A stretch of DNA of 64,000 nt, taken from the NCBI GenBank assembly GCA_018136815.1, contig CM030938.1:5232749-5296748 (forward strand), given 5' to 3'. A program made the position numbers and the translations under genes. How positions within the stretch are numbered: the first letter of the stretch is position 1; each line of letters begins with the position of its first letter. The notes under the pieces are model-generated. The model had not been told where the DNA came from. It did not search any database and saw only the letters and a program-made list of their open reading frames with translations. Positions 19,775 through 29,377 of this stretch are shown piece by piece. This stretch comes from Isochrysis galbana (taxonomy: Eukaryota > Haptophyta > Isochrysidales > Isochrysidaceae).

Positions 19775-20917
19775 ATCGCGAACACTTGGCCGGGGCCAAG
19801 CGGCCAAGAGGTTGGCGGTTGGTGGATGGCTCGTCCGGTGTACAATATCATAAAGTATGTGGGTAAAGTACTCGTAGGAGTAGGGATGCTCGCCAACAAG
19901 ACGCTCTCTATTGTACAAGACCCCAATTCTTTCTCAACGGGAAGGAAGGAGGAAGGGATCCAGAGAGAGAGAGAGGGGTGAGGGAGAGGGAGAGAGCCTT
20001 CCCCCCCCCCCCCCCCCCCCCCCCCTTGCTCTCTCGCTCCTCTCTGACCCCAGAACCCTCCCCCTCCCTCTCTCTCCCTCCGCGCGTCTCTCTGCCCTCC
20101 TTCACCTACCATGCATGGTAATGCTGTCTACATCAATGATGTAATGCACACACACACTCCTGCTGCTCCCATCTTCGATGGGCAACGGGTGAATGGGCAG
20201 AGATCCCTTCCTCTCCGCTCTGCAGCTCTGGGTCCGTTTATCGTTTGTTTTCGGGACTCCCCCCCGGCACACACAACAAAATATTGAATACCACAGAGAA
20301 GAGAGAGCGAGCGAGCGAGAACGTACTTACGGTGAAAGAGAAAAGTAGTAGAGTGAGAGGCCGCCGAGAGGGGGGGGGGGGAATCATGAGAGGGAGAGGG
20401 AGAGAAGAAAGAGAAGAAAGGGGGACAACAATTGCAGACAGAGAGTAGACAATATCCGCAGACAGAGAGTAGAATCAACGAGCAAAATGAGAGGAATCGG
20501 CAGAGAGGCAGAGCTCTGCCCCACCGAGCGAGCAAGGGAGGAGGAGAAGAAGAAGAGAGGGAGATAGGAGGGTGTGGGGGGGGGGGAGAGGCGCGGTGTG
20601 GCGTGCGCGTGTGCGTGCCAGTCGGCCCTCTGTTTATAGGGACTCTCTCCTTTCTTATCTACTCCCGCTGTGTGGTGGGACCTCTCGCGCTCGTTGTGCG
20701 GAATCCACCGCGAGCAGGAGAGAAAAGAGTCTGTTAGATTCATAACATCTAGTAGAATGTCCAACTGAGAGGGGACCGGCAGCAGTGCGCGCCACCCAGA
20801 TCTAGAGCCACTCTCTTTACCTCTGCTGCCCCCCCCCCCACTTGCTCTCTCGCTCTCTGACCCCCAGAGCTCTCCCCCTCCCTGTCTCCCTCCCGTCTCC
20901 CTCTTTCTCTTTCTCCC
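19775..20917. other. Low-complexity intergenic DNA upstream of HO
   Basis: Contains a 26-nt C run (19999-20024), GA-rich tracts (20290-20600) and two related CT-rich blocks (20025-20100 and 20828-20905, both CTTGCTCTCTCGCTC...CTCTGACCCC...CCCTCCCT). Frames here are low-complexity artefacts. The second CT block runs to within 15 nt of the HO start and is probably promoter or 5' UTR. Confidence 0.5.
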
Positions 20918-22005
20918 ATGCTTGCTCGGTGGGCAGTGCTCTGCCTAGCTGGCGCATCTGCGCTGAAGATCGTCAGCAGACCCATCGTGCCGCGTGCGCC
21001 CACCCTGGCGATGGCCGCAGCGCAGGGCACCGAAGTCGTCTCATTTGTGCAGACGGAGATGAGAGGTGCGTGCTCTTCAGCCAGGGTCGGGCCCCCAGCG
21101 ACAGGCAACATCGGCTGAGCGAGTCCGCCTACTCATCTCTCTCCCTCCAGGCGCAGCGATGAAACTGCATAGCCGCGACCAGTCGCGGGAGGGCGAGCAG
21201 AAGGCGCAGACGCCGGTAACGCAGTGGGAACCACAGCGGAAGGACTACCTGCAGTTCCTGGTGGACTCGCGCCACGTGTACCGCACGTTCGAGGACATTG
21301 TGAGCTCAGTTGAAATTTTCGCGCCCTTCAGAAACTCAGGGTGCGTCCCCCCTGTTGCTGCAAGCCCTTAACTCTGAGGCATACCACAATTATCTGAGTT
21401 GACCTTGACCTCGCAGGCTCGAGCGCGCTGAGGCCCTCGACAAGGACATCGCGTGGTTTGCTGAGCAAGGAGAGACTGTCCCTGAGGTCGGCTCGCCTGG
21501 CGCTGCCTATGCGGACAAGGTGCGTCTGCGCTCAGTAGCTTAGTTGGCCAAACTCCCAAAAATTTTGGCTCAAAGGGCGCTCCGCAGCTCTTGCATGAAA
21601 TGTCTCACAACTGCGCGCGCACCTTTTCAACTTTGATGAGCATGCCCTACCATTCAGGTTCGATCGATGGCAGACGCCGGAGAGTGGGAGGCGTTCGTGT
21701 GCCATTTCTACAATTACTACTTTGCGCACACGGCAGGAGGTACTATGATTGGCAAGATGATGTCGGACAAGTTGTTGAACGGTCACATCCTCCACTTCTA
21801 CGAATGGCCGGCCGGTGACGTGAAGCAGGAACTGCTTCCGGCACTGCGTGGCAAGATTGATGAGATGGCTGCGGGCTGGACGCGTGAGCAGAAGGATGCG
21901 TGCCTCAATGAGACAGCCGAATCTTTCCGTGGTGGAGGCTCCCTACTGACGCACATTCGTGGGCCAGGAGGAGGTGCGCGTCCCGGTGGGCGCCCAATGC
22001 AGTAG
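20918..22005 (+). CDS. HO1: Plastid-type heme oxygenase, 4 exons
   Basis: Exons are 20918-21065, 21151-21340, 21417-21519 and 21658-22005 (GT-AG; 262 residues). Heme oxygenase opens heme to biliverdin IX-alpha with ferredoxin, the entry to phytochrome or bilin chromophores in plastids. The fit is along the whole plant/cyanobacterial-type length: MKLHSRDQ with the proximal heme ligand His ~56, QWEPQRKDYLQFLVDSR, FRNSGLERAE, CHFYNYYFAHTAGG (distal helix Gly-rich kink), MIGKMM, and WTREQKDACLNETAESF. The first 18 residues (MLARWAVLCLAGASALK) look like an ER signal peptide with an ASA cut site, followed by a basic Pro/Ala-rich stretch: a bipartite leader of the secondary-plastid kind. Exon 2 contains an in-frame GTGAGC that is not used, since FEDIV continues into the conserved FRNSG. 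The tail is Gly/Pro/Arg-rich. Confidence 0.9.
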
Positions 22006-22777
22006 GTTAGATCTAGATGGTCCGATGCGCATGGATTCGGTGCATCGCAAAAGATTCCTATGTCATGGGTGTTGTCGGTCGCCACGGCCATGGCGCTACC
22101 CTCCACTTCTTTCTGCGTGAGAACGTGATCCTCTGCCTCCTTGCCATGCGCTCACCTATGCCATGCCTGAGGAAGCCTTTTCGCTCACCCTAAGATTCGA
22201 TTAGAGATGTCAAGCTGGTTTCTGTTTGCACTGCACTCGCTGATTGTGCGGCACCCGGCCATGCTCCGCCCTAAGTCGGGTCGCTTGTTGCTCATTGACG
22301 TGCGTGAGGCATGGACGCGCGAGGCTGCAAATGGCATGCATAGGGGCGCCTTTCACCCTACGCCAGATTTTTTGTTCATTCCTTAACCATGAATGCAAAA
22401 GACCGCTGGTGCTTATCGATACCTCCCCTTTGGAATACCTTAGACACAATGTGCCTATCATAGAGTGCCGTCACCCGCCAACACAATCTACCTGTCCATA
22501 CCAAAAGATAGGGCGGTAAAATAGGGCTTTTTAAGTACTAATATGGGGGGGGTCGATATTTTTGACTGTGAGCGGGCAAAGCCCCGGCGAAAGCTGGTCG
22601 GAGGGTCTTCCGGCCTTTCCAGAATCCTCGTCCAAACAGACGGGACGAAGTCCCGTCTGCCCCCTCCTCAGCACAAGCTCTGGCGGCTGGCGGCTCACAC
22701 GAGCCGAACTTAGAGGTCATTCAGAAAGGCGAAAGCATGCCCAATCTTATCCCAACTCTTGCCCAATCTTATCCCAA
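22006..22777. other. Intergenic
   Basis: No supported gene. CAGACGGGACGAAGTCCCGTCTG near 22640 is a perfect 10-bp hairpin. CCCAATCTTATCCCAA is directly repeated just before the transposon at 22778. Confidence 0.45.
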
Positions 22778-23059
22778 ACGAGCCTCAGCCGGAGATCATA
22801 ATCCACATTTTATGATCTCGGAACGGGCGCAAAGTGCAGAATGGCATCGACAATGTCAAGAAGTGGGAAACACCGTCCATTCGCTAATCTGGGTACTAGA
22901 AAGCACCAGCTGCAAGACTTCAATCAACTACAGCAAGCCCAGGCCGACACAACCACCTACAACCGACTTACTACCGCCGCCATGCTAGCTAGCTACGTTC
23001 TACGTTCCCGCTGCGCCGGAGCCGCCGCACACCACCACGAAAGCGAACGCGCTGGGGCA

Positions 23060-23669
23060 CTAGGAGCGTGCGGAGCGCCGGCGCATCTCCGATCCTTGCT
23101 CGCGGCTGCCGCGTCGATTCTCACGCGCAGCCAGCCGAGCCGCACGCGTCCTCGCCCGCTTTGCCCGATCATTCTCGGCTTGCTCTCCCCGGCGTAGCGC
23201 GATTTCCACTTCCTGAGTGCGGATCATCGCACCGGAGTCGGAGCTATCCTCATCGCTACAATGGCACATAGCAGCAGGCCCACCGCCGCCGACGCTGGGG
23301 AACGGCGCTAGGGGGGGGAGGTCGGGCTGCGTCCCAGTTTCCGTTGTGGTCACCGATGGAAGATCCGTCTGAACCTCCTTGGTGGCCATGGTGGAGGTGC
23401 ACGGGATCAACTCGGTGACCTTGCGCCATCGAGGAGGGCGTAGGGTGTTCACTTTCTTGTAGTACTTTGAAAACCATCCTGGAGGTGACATCGTCAAGTT
23501 GTTCCACTGCGCCTGTGAGAGCCACGAGGCCCTTTGGGGTGGGCGCAGCGATAACGGCCTTGGGCGCCAGTCCCGCCACAACAACGGTAAGGTGCAACTT
23601 TACGAGCATCCAACTGGCCATGGCGACGAGCGGCGCTACCAGCGCCACAATGATGACATACACAAGCAT
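23060..23669 (-). CDS. Element-encoded ORFs, membrane N-terminus and charged C-terminus
   Basis: Two overlapping minus frames. One begins at 23669 with a hydrophobic segment (MLVYVIIVALVAPLVAMASW) and runs through KGLVALTGAVEQLDDVTSR. The other, ending at 23060, contains MATKEVQTDLPSV, CHCSDEDSSDSG and a long charged helix (EIALRRGEQAENDRAKRART). They may be joined by a short intron or a frame change near 23470-23400, which I could not settle. Codon bias (G/C third positions) is clear in both. No family recognised. Being inside the TIR element, they are its probable cargo or its own genes. Confidence 0.4.
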
Positions 23670-24491
23670 GGCACGCGGAGCCTAGGCCTAGGCGAGCAAC
23701 CAGATCGGGTTAAAGAGGGGGATGGCGGCGGGCGCCACTTCAGCATGCCTATCGATGGCGACGTGCATGCCAGCGTCGGCGGGCGCCACAGAGGTTCATT
23801 TTTTGACGTGGGCAGCGACGATGGGCGTGGCCAAGGTGGGTTGCAAGGGTACAACGACGGTGGTGATTGGCGAGCCAACTTCGGCGCCAGCGACTTTGGG
23901 CGCAGAGGTTGGCGAGATGCTGGTTGCTGGAACGACAGCTCGCACGACCGCGTCGGTGGGCCGTACGGTGACAGGTCGTATGTCGATGGGCGCTATCGCG
24001 ACGGGCAGTATCGCGACGGGCAGTATCGTGATGGGCAATATCGCGATGAGCGATACCACGATGAGCGATATCGCGATGAGCGATATCGCGACCGGCAATA
24101 CGAAGATTGTCGCGGCGGTGGGCGTTGGCATGGCGCCATAAACCACAGGTACGATGGCGTTGCATGCCTGTCATTGCCCGGCCACCAGTTTCTAGAGTCA
24201 CCACAGCACCATGCACGCGATTACGCCAAGCGGGGTTCAGGAAGCAGCAGCGGCCCTTCTTCGGTTCTTCTTAGCCCCCCGTGTGGCGTGGCCCTTCCTC
24301 CCTCTTCGCCTGATTCCGCGGAGGTGATGCGAGCGCGCAAGATGGCGCGGCTCCGCGTCACATACGAGTCGAGCCATGCCGCCTTGGCTGAAGAAGAAGC
24401 GGAGGCGGAGATGCGAGCGCAGGTGCGAAGCCGCAGGCGGAAGACAGAGGAGGCGGCGGTGGCCAAACTATGGGGCGCCAAGCAGCTGTAG
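23499..24491 (+). CDS. Element-encoded ORF with pentapeptide repeats
   Basis: Open frame ending at TAG 24489-24491 near the right end of the element. A 15-bp tandem (GATGAGCGATATCGC and variants, 23990-24105) encodes YRDGQ/YRDER pentads, about eight of them. The C-terminus is a charged helix (HAALAEEEAEAEMRAQVRS) followed by a basic patch and KLWGAKQL. Because the repeat unit is a multiple of three, every frame is open here, including a hydrophobic one on the minus strand, so the true coding strand between 23720 and 24150 is uncertain. The C-terminal part after 24240 has the best coding character. Confidence 0.35.
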   Translation: MFHCACESHEALWGGRSDNGLGRQSRHNNGKVQLYEHPTGHGDERRYQRHNDDIHKHGTRSLGLGEQPDRVKEGDGGGRHFSMPIDGDVHASVGGRHRGSFFDVGSDDGRGQGGLQGYNDGGDWRANFGASDFGRRGWRDAGCWNDSSHDRVGGPYGDRSYVDGRYRDGQYRDGQYRDGQYRDERYHDERYRDERYRDRQYEDCRGGGRWHGAINHRYDGVACLSLPGHQFLESPQHHARDYAKRGSGSSSGPSSVLLSPPCGVALPPSSPDSAEVMRARKMARLRVTYESSHAALAEEEAEAEMRAQVRSRRRKTEEAAVAKLWGAKQL

Positions 24492-24652
24492 TAGCCTATC
24501 CCCTATGTTTATGAGAGTGAGTGTGTGTGCCATTACTTGTTCCTAGACAATTAACAATCGCATTGACAAATGCAACTTTGGCAATGACAATGTAGCTGTT
24601 TATGGTCTCCGGCTGGGGTTGTTTATGATCTCCGGCTGAGGCTCGTTCCCAA

Positions 24653-25772
24653 CTGCAATCTGCAATTCATCGCCACAGCAATCGACTGCCAGCCGGATGT
24701 GCATTTTCAAGCGTGTGGCCTCCCCATGCTCATGGAATCTGTGCTCCTAGTCGTGCTTTCCAATCTGCTCGGCAATTGCCCGTTTCCGTTTCCGTTTTCT
24801 CGCGTGGGCGCCTGCCAGCTGGCGAAGTGGACGCCGGGCAAGCGTCGGAAGTGACCATATGGAGTGTCGGGCACCTAGAACGGGAGAGCATCATGAACCT
24901 GTGCCGAAAACTGGGCGTAGACCTCGTGGAGAAGCGGGTGTATGGCGTATGGTCATCAAAACATACGGCAGTGGGATAAGGTCTCTCCTGTCTCCTGGGC
25001 CCAAGGTGTCTCCGCTGATGCTTGACGTGTAGCAGAATCAGAGGAGCCCCATCGTCTGGACAATGTGTGTGTGAGGGGGTCCCGGGTAGTAGGTGAGGGA
25101 GGGGCGGATGAGGATATACTCTCCCCCCCCCCTCCCCCTCCGTTGACGTTAACATTCCCATCTCGTACTGTTAAAGTAACCCATGGTCGTGCCAATGGTT
25201 AGCGGCCGTGTAAGAGGAAAAACAGGCGCTAAAAATTCACACTGTAAAATGAGATGGTTCTATTCGGGTATTCTTGTAAATTGGAATTGCTCAACTTTAC
25301 TTTTGCGGAGGTCGCGTGCCCGACAGCTCCAGAATATTCGTTGTAAACGGGCATGTGGACATTTGATGGCTCAACTTCATTCTGTATTCTGTCCCACATT
25401 CGACGGATCGCGACTTCACCCCCGCAGCCACAGCTGGGCCCCTAAGATGCCGCGAGGCGGGTTGTGGAGGGAAAGAAGGGATATGGTTTTGTTTGGTTTT
25501 GTTTGGATATGGTTTTGTTTGGATATGCTATAAGTGAGGATCCAAAGCCGCGCGCGAAGCGCGATCATTAAAAGGTTTTGTTTGGTGCATCTTGTAGTTC
25601 GAAATGCGAGACTTGTAATGCGTAATGCCACGTGCCGGTTGAGGAGTGCATATACCGGTCGCCCGAGTCGTGTCTGCGTCATCTACGCTGAAGAGGAAAC
25701 GACACCGACGCTGCGCACTGAGTCAACGCTCCAGGCTCACTCAATCCCGCCGAAACCTTACTAAATTTCACA
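24653..25772. other. Intergenic with repeat copies and a possible exon
   Basis: A frame ending at 24979 finishes in VGHLERESIMNLCRKLGVDL and 16 further residues; it has coding character and could be a stray terminal exon, but no acceptor or partner was settled. GGACATTTGATGGCTCAACT recurs at about 25357. GGTTTTGTTTGGATAT is repeated three times at 25482-25530. CGCGATCATTAAAAGGTTTT near 25560 resembles sequences at 38.69 and 58.99 kb. Confidence 0.4.
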
Positions 25773-27501
25773 TTAATCGGCCATCATCCGCGCACTAGCT
25801 ATTGTCACCATCTTTGCGGTAGCTCCGGCTGCTCCTGTACTAAAGCGAGTCCCGGTAGCCCCGGCCTCCGGTGGTGTGCCTGCAACATTACCAGTTGTGG
25901 AGACTATGCGATTTGACGGCACTTGCGGCACAAATGGCTGGCGACTGACCCATTTCTCCTTGTTGACGGGTCGCTCGAAATTTTTCACCTGTGCATGAGG
26001 AAACTCTCAGTTAACGCTCGGCACAAGTGCCATGGTCGGGTAGGCTTGGTCTACTTGCCGAACCAACTCGAGTACGACAAGTACATCCATATGAAGTGCC
26101 AAGAGACATTTAGGTGGCGACGCCATAGCTGAGAGCGCATCGGATAAGCACAGCGTGCCGCGTCGCTTCTGCTCACCTGTCTTGCCTTGGCACCATCAAG
26201 GGCGACGGTATTGTGCACAGAAGGTAAGTGCGGCAGCTTTCGTGTTCCAACAGAGCCGATGAAGTCTTGTGTTCCCATCCTAGAGGCCTTTGACAGCCAA
26301 CGGTCCTGACGCGCCTGCTCCTCGACCATCGCCTCCGTTATCCCCGGCTTCAGTAGGGGAGAGATGGGGGGCAACGATGCGATCGGTCGCAGAGATTTTT
26401 GCTTTGCTCGAATGTCCGCCTTGAGTGTAGGCCGAATTGCTTCACGTAGGTGCTGTTCAACTGGGATGCCATACGCTGTTGGATGAAACCCAACATGGTA
26501 TGGGGAATTATAAATGGAAGGGCAAGTCTCTGTCGATCGCAGATGATGAAGCTTCGCGGCGAGGTAATGCACCCGTGCACGAGCCTGAAGAGAACAAATA
26601 CATTTGAAAGATTTATCCAAGGTGAAATCAAGAAGAGACAGGTGGATCTAGGTGCCCACCGTATGAGAAGACGACAGATGAACATGGTTGGTGAGTAGTT
26701 TGGGAGGAAGACGAAAGCACATGCATTCCGCCCGCCCCGTCCCCCCGTTACGATGCTCCCATCTCAGCTCATCTTTGAGTGCGCGCTTGGGCAAATTCCA
26801 CCATGGCTTGAGGCGTGCAGTGCCGGGGTGCAGACTTGCCTTTTCATCGGCTTCGGCCTTCCGCTGCTCCGTCTCTTGCAACTGCTGTTCCGCCACGGCC
26901 TTGCGCACTGCCTCTCCCTTGTGCATAACTGCCGCCAGGTAAGCCTTGCGAGCATAGTAGTCGTGGCGGTATTTTCGGCTGTAAAATCCACGATACCGCT
27001 TTTGCACCACAGTGACAATCGCTGAAAAGACCTTACGCTGTCGCTCCAGATCGCGCTGCCGCATAACCTCCCGAGCAGCTTGGCGGTGCAAAAATCCTCG
27101 CGTGCATCGCTCAATCATAAGTGCCTTGGCGTTCAGTCGCCGCAGCCCCACCCGCCAACGATTTCCCCTCCTGTGACCCAGATTGCCAGAGGTGGGTGAG
27201 CACAGGCTGGTGCACGAAAGGGGTGGGCGCGCGAGGGGGGGGGGGGGGAGGGGGGGGAGGCTGAATCTCACTGCCACAAGAAGTGCTTCCGTGTCCGCCA
27301 GCATCTGCGCATAGCTGCCCCCCCAAGAGCCAAGGCGTACCATCCTGCTTGAAGAGTCGTCGCAGCAGCCGTCTCCACGCTGCGCGCTTGCTCCGCCTCT
27401 GCGGTGCGAGCGAAGAACTCGGCCTCGATGTCGGGAACCGCCCTCTCCTTGAGTGGCAGGTAGAATGCCGCATGGAACGAGCGGTGCATCTGCAGTGCCA
27501 T
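25773..27501 (-). CDS. SPATA17: SPATA17 homologue, IQ-motif axonemal protein, 4 exons
   Basis: Exons are 27501-27341, 27170-26840, 26584-26177 and 25988-25773, giving 371 residues (human SPATA17 has 361). Joining exons 1 and 2 rebuilds a full calmodulin-binding IQ motif, LQAGWRGNRWR, across the junction (residues ~50-60). Two more follow: IERCTRGFLHRQ and VQKRYRGFYSRKYR. Then comes a charged helix (EQQLQETEQRKAEADEK), HYLAAKLHHL, PSIYNSPYH (SPATA17 has IYNSPF) and a C-terminal KEKWVSRQPF. The protein sits in motile cilia and sperm flagella. Intron 2 uses a GC donor (AAG|GCAAGT). That is the only choice keeping frame and family spacing; the colinear frame would add about 60 unrelated residues. 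A longer N-terminal frame exists upstream but begins without ATG. Confidence 0.85.
26585..26839 (-). other. GC-AG intron of SPATA17
   Basis: Donor GAAAAG|GCAAGT matches the strict consensus of the minor GC-AG class; the acceptor is TTTGTTCTCTTCAG. Exon 2 is 331 nt, exactly phase 1 in and phase 0 out, and the next exon starts in phase 0. Confidence 0.75.
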
Positions 27502-27852
27502 GGAGCGGGTGGAGGCCAACGGCGCGGCCTCTCTGGCGGCGCGCCTCGCCTCGCGCAGCAGCCGGGGGAGTGGCGGGGCGAAACCGGAAACCGACGGCCG
27601 CACGTCGTTACGAGGCGCTGCTGCTGCTGCTGGCCCTCGCTCGCTCGCTCTCCTCTCTGAAAGACCTCTCTTGTGTGGACTCAAGTGAGTTCTTTTGTAT
27701 ATGTGTAGGCCCTAATCCCATAGTACATAGTAGTGGCAACGTGGGGTGTTGTCGGGACACGTGTTCTCGCCGTTGCGCTAGCGCTATGTTCATGCCTATG
27801 ATCTACACAATGTTGCTGACTATCACTGGGCCCCATAAGGGTGGGGCCAAAC

Positions 27853-28740
27853 ATGGTACCCCCGCCCAGAGCCGAGAGGGGATCAGTCCCTTCTCGCGTG
27901 CGCCTCAGCGCACGCTCACCGAGCTTCTTCACCCAACACAAGGTTGGAAATTGGGCCAACAACGAATTCGTTGTTGTTGTTGAACAAAATTCAAAATTCA
28001 TTGTCACTGCCAGCGACTACGCTCCGACGCTCCGCGGAGCAACCATCGGGCCTCAATCACTGCACCGGGTCCAACAGTCTCTGTCATCACTGTCTCGCGA
28101 ACTACTCGCGAATTTCCCTGGAACTCTGAGCCTCAATACCCCAAAACCATCTCTGCTGATTGACGGGGAGAACTGTCAACTTTCTCAGCAGTTCAATTAT
28201 CACTTCACCGTGGACGAGGAGGAAAAACTAACGCACACGGCACAGTGGTACGTCATCGTCGCGCCTCCCGCGCATACAGCTGAAGCCTAGATGGGAAATA
28301 CGTATTTACCGTATTAGGCCAGAGACCAAATACATATGCATATGACATATGTATTTGGCTGTATTTGAAGCGTGTCCTGGGTTGTAGGCCTCGAATGTAT
28401 TTGAAATGTATTTGGCCGGAGGCCAAATACATATGTATTTGGCTGTATTTGCAGGCCCCTGCACCGTATTTCCCATCTAGGAGCTGAAGGCATGCATGTG
28501 CATGTGGACATGTGGATCGAATCTCGATGCCGCAAGTGTCTTTTAATGCAACTTCCAAACCTTCAAGACTGGGCAAATTCGTTGCGCCATGCGTCTGCAT
28601 GGGTCTTCAATTTTTTTGATCTTCATTGCGGGCGCTCACCACCTGGTGCTAGCCTGGACAACGACGGCTTATTAGAAAATTATAATATTAGTGGTGGACC
28701 ACCTGATATCAGCCTCATATCAGGTCCTCATATCACCTGA
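27853..28740 (+). pseudogene. ORF split by a MITE insertion
   Basis: A frame from ATG 27853 ends at TAG 28288-28290, a stop that lies inside the MITE at 28286-28481. Leaving out the MITE and one copy of its 8-bp duplication lets the frame run on, without change of phase, to 28740, giving 227 codons. Motifs before the break include QQFNYHFTVDEEE and AQWYVIVAPP; after it, MWIESRCRKC and WVFNFFDLHCG. No family recognised. The starting region overlaps a short GTT run, and the frame could be fortuitous, but its continuity across the empty site argues for a former coding sequence. Confidence 0.4.
28278..28489. mobile_element. 196-bp hAT-like MITE with 8-bp TSD
   Basis: AGCTGAAG (28278-28285 and 28482-28489) flanks inverted ends CCTAGATGGGAAATACG and CGTATTTCCCATCTAGG. 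Between them TGTATTTGG/CCAAATACA is iterated about eight times in both orientations. An 8-bp duplication fits the hAT superfamily. The end sequence TTTCCCATCTAGG is also present at about 60026-60036. Confidence 0.85.
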
Positions 28741-28795
28741 TATCAGGTATCAGGTCGCCAAGACGCCAAGACCTGATGACCTGAGACCTGACGGG
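28690..28795. repeat. Word island, CTGATATCAGG palindromes
   Basis: CCTGATATCAG, CATATCAGGTC, CCTGATATCAGGTATCAGGTC, then CAAGACCTGATGACCTGAGA: a palindromic 10-mer and its half (CAGGTC/GACCTG) are packed about ten times into 100 bp. Confidence 0.6.
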
Positions 28796-29377
28796 GCATC
28801 CTGGCCCCCAATAGCTATTGGCGGTTACCATCCGGTCCGACAACGGCAGGTCGGTCCGAAGCATGTTCAAGTGTCGCGGGGCAGTGCGGCCAACAGCTCG
28901 GTGGTTACAACCGAGGGGCCGGCTCCCGTGTCCGCGAGAGTCTTGTTGACGGCGAGAGCGGAATCGACGCGCAAAGGAAGCGCCCTAAATATGTTTTACG
29001 ATATGTTGATATTTCTGCCTGGGCCTAGTCCGGAGTCCTAGAAGAACTTGTAGACTTGTAGACGTACACGAATTTCGGAGAGTCGAGTCGCGACTACCTC
29101 CGGAAACCTGTTTCCAGGAGCCCGGGTCAAGTGTCGACTCCGGCTTCCGAGATAGCCGTTCGGCGTAGGGGTGTAAGGGTAGGGGTAGGGGGCAGGATGG
29201 TAGGAAGGAGCTACTCTGCCGGTTGCCGGTCAGCGCTAAGGTTAGACTACCACAACAAGAAAACTCCGACACTTTGACTGCAGAAGAAGGGACGTGTCGA
29301 GCGCGGGCGGTCGGTCGGCAGGGAATCGGCGCAGAAGTGGGGGTGGGTGAGGGTGGGGAGCTCTGCGGGCTGCAGGG
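28796..29377. other. Intergenic, PEX1 5' flank
   Basis: No gene seen. GGGTAGGGGTAGGGGG near 29176-29191 is G-rich. The PEX1 start follows. Confidence 0.4.

Larger units (their letters stand above)
22772..24652. mobile_element. 1,869-bp TIR transposon with 6-bp TSD
   Basis: TCCCAA (22772-22777 and 24647-24652) flanks an element from 22778 to 24646. The two ends are perfect 24-bp inverted repeats, ACGAGCCTCAGCCGGAGATC plus ATAA. A second, imperfect copy of the repeat lies just inside the right end (GTTTATGGTCTCCGGCTGGG). It contains opposed reading frames and a 15-bp tandem repeat. A 6-bp duplication is unusual: Polinton/Maverick and Dada elements make 6-bp (6-7) duplications, hAT 8 and Mutator 9-11. 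No known transposase or integrase motif was recognised, so the class is open. Confidence 0.75.

Noticed and set aside
21299-21301. GTGAGC in heme oxygenase as the exon 2 donor
   Set aside because: Using it would drop the conserved APFRNSG segment; the donor at 21341 keeps it in frame.
23722-24216. Hydrophobic minus-strand frame as a membrane protein gene
   Set aside because: The hydrophobic pentads arise from the 15-bp repeat; kept only as a question in the findings.
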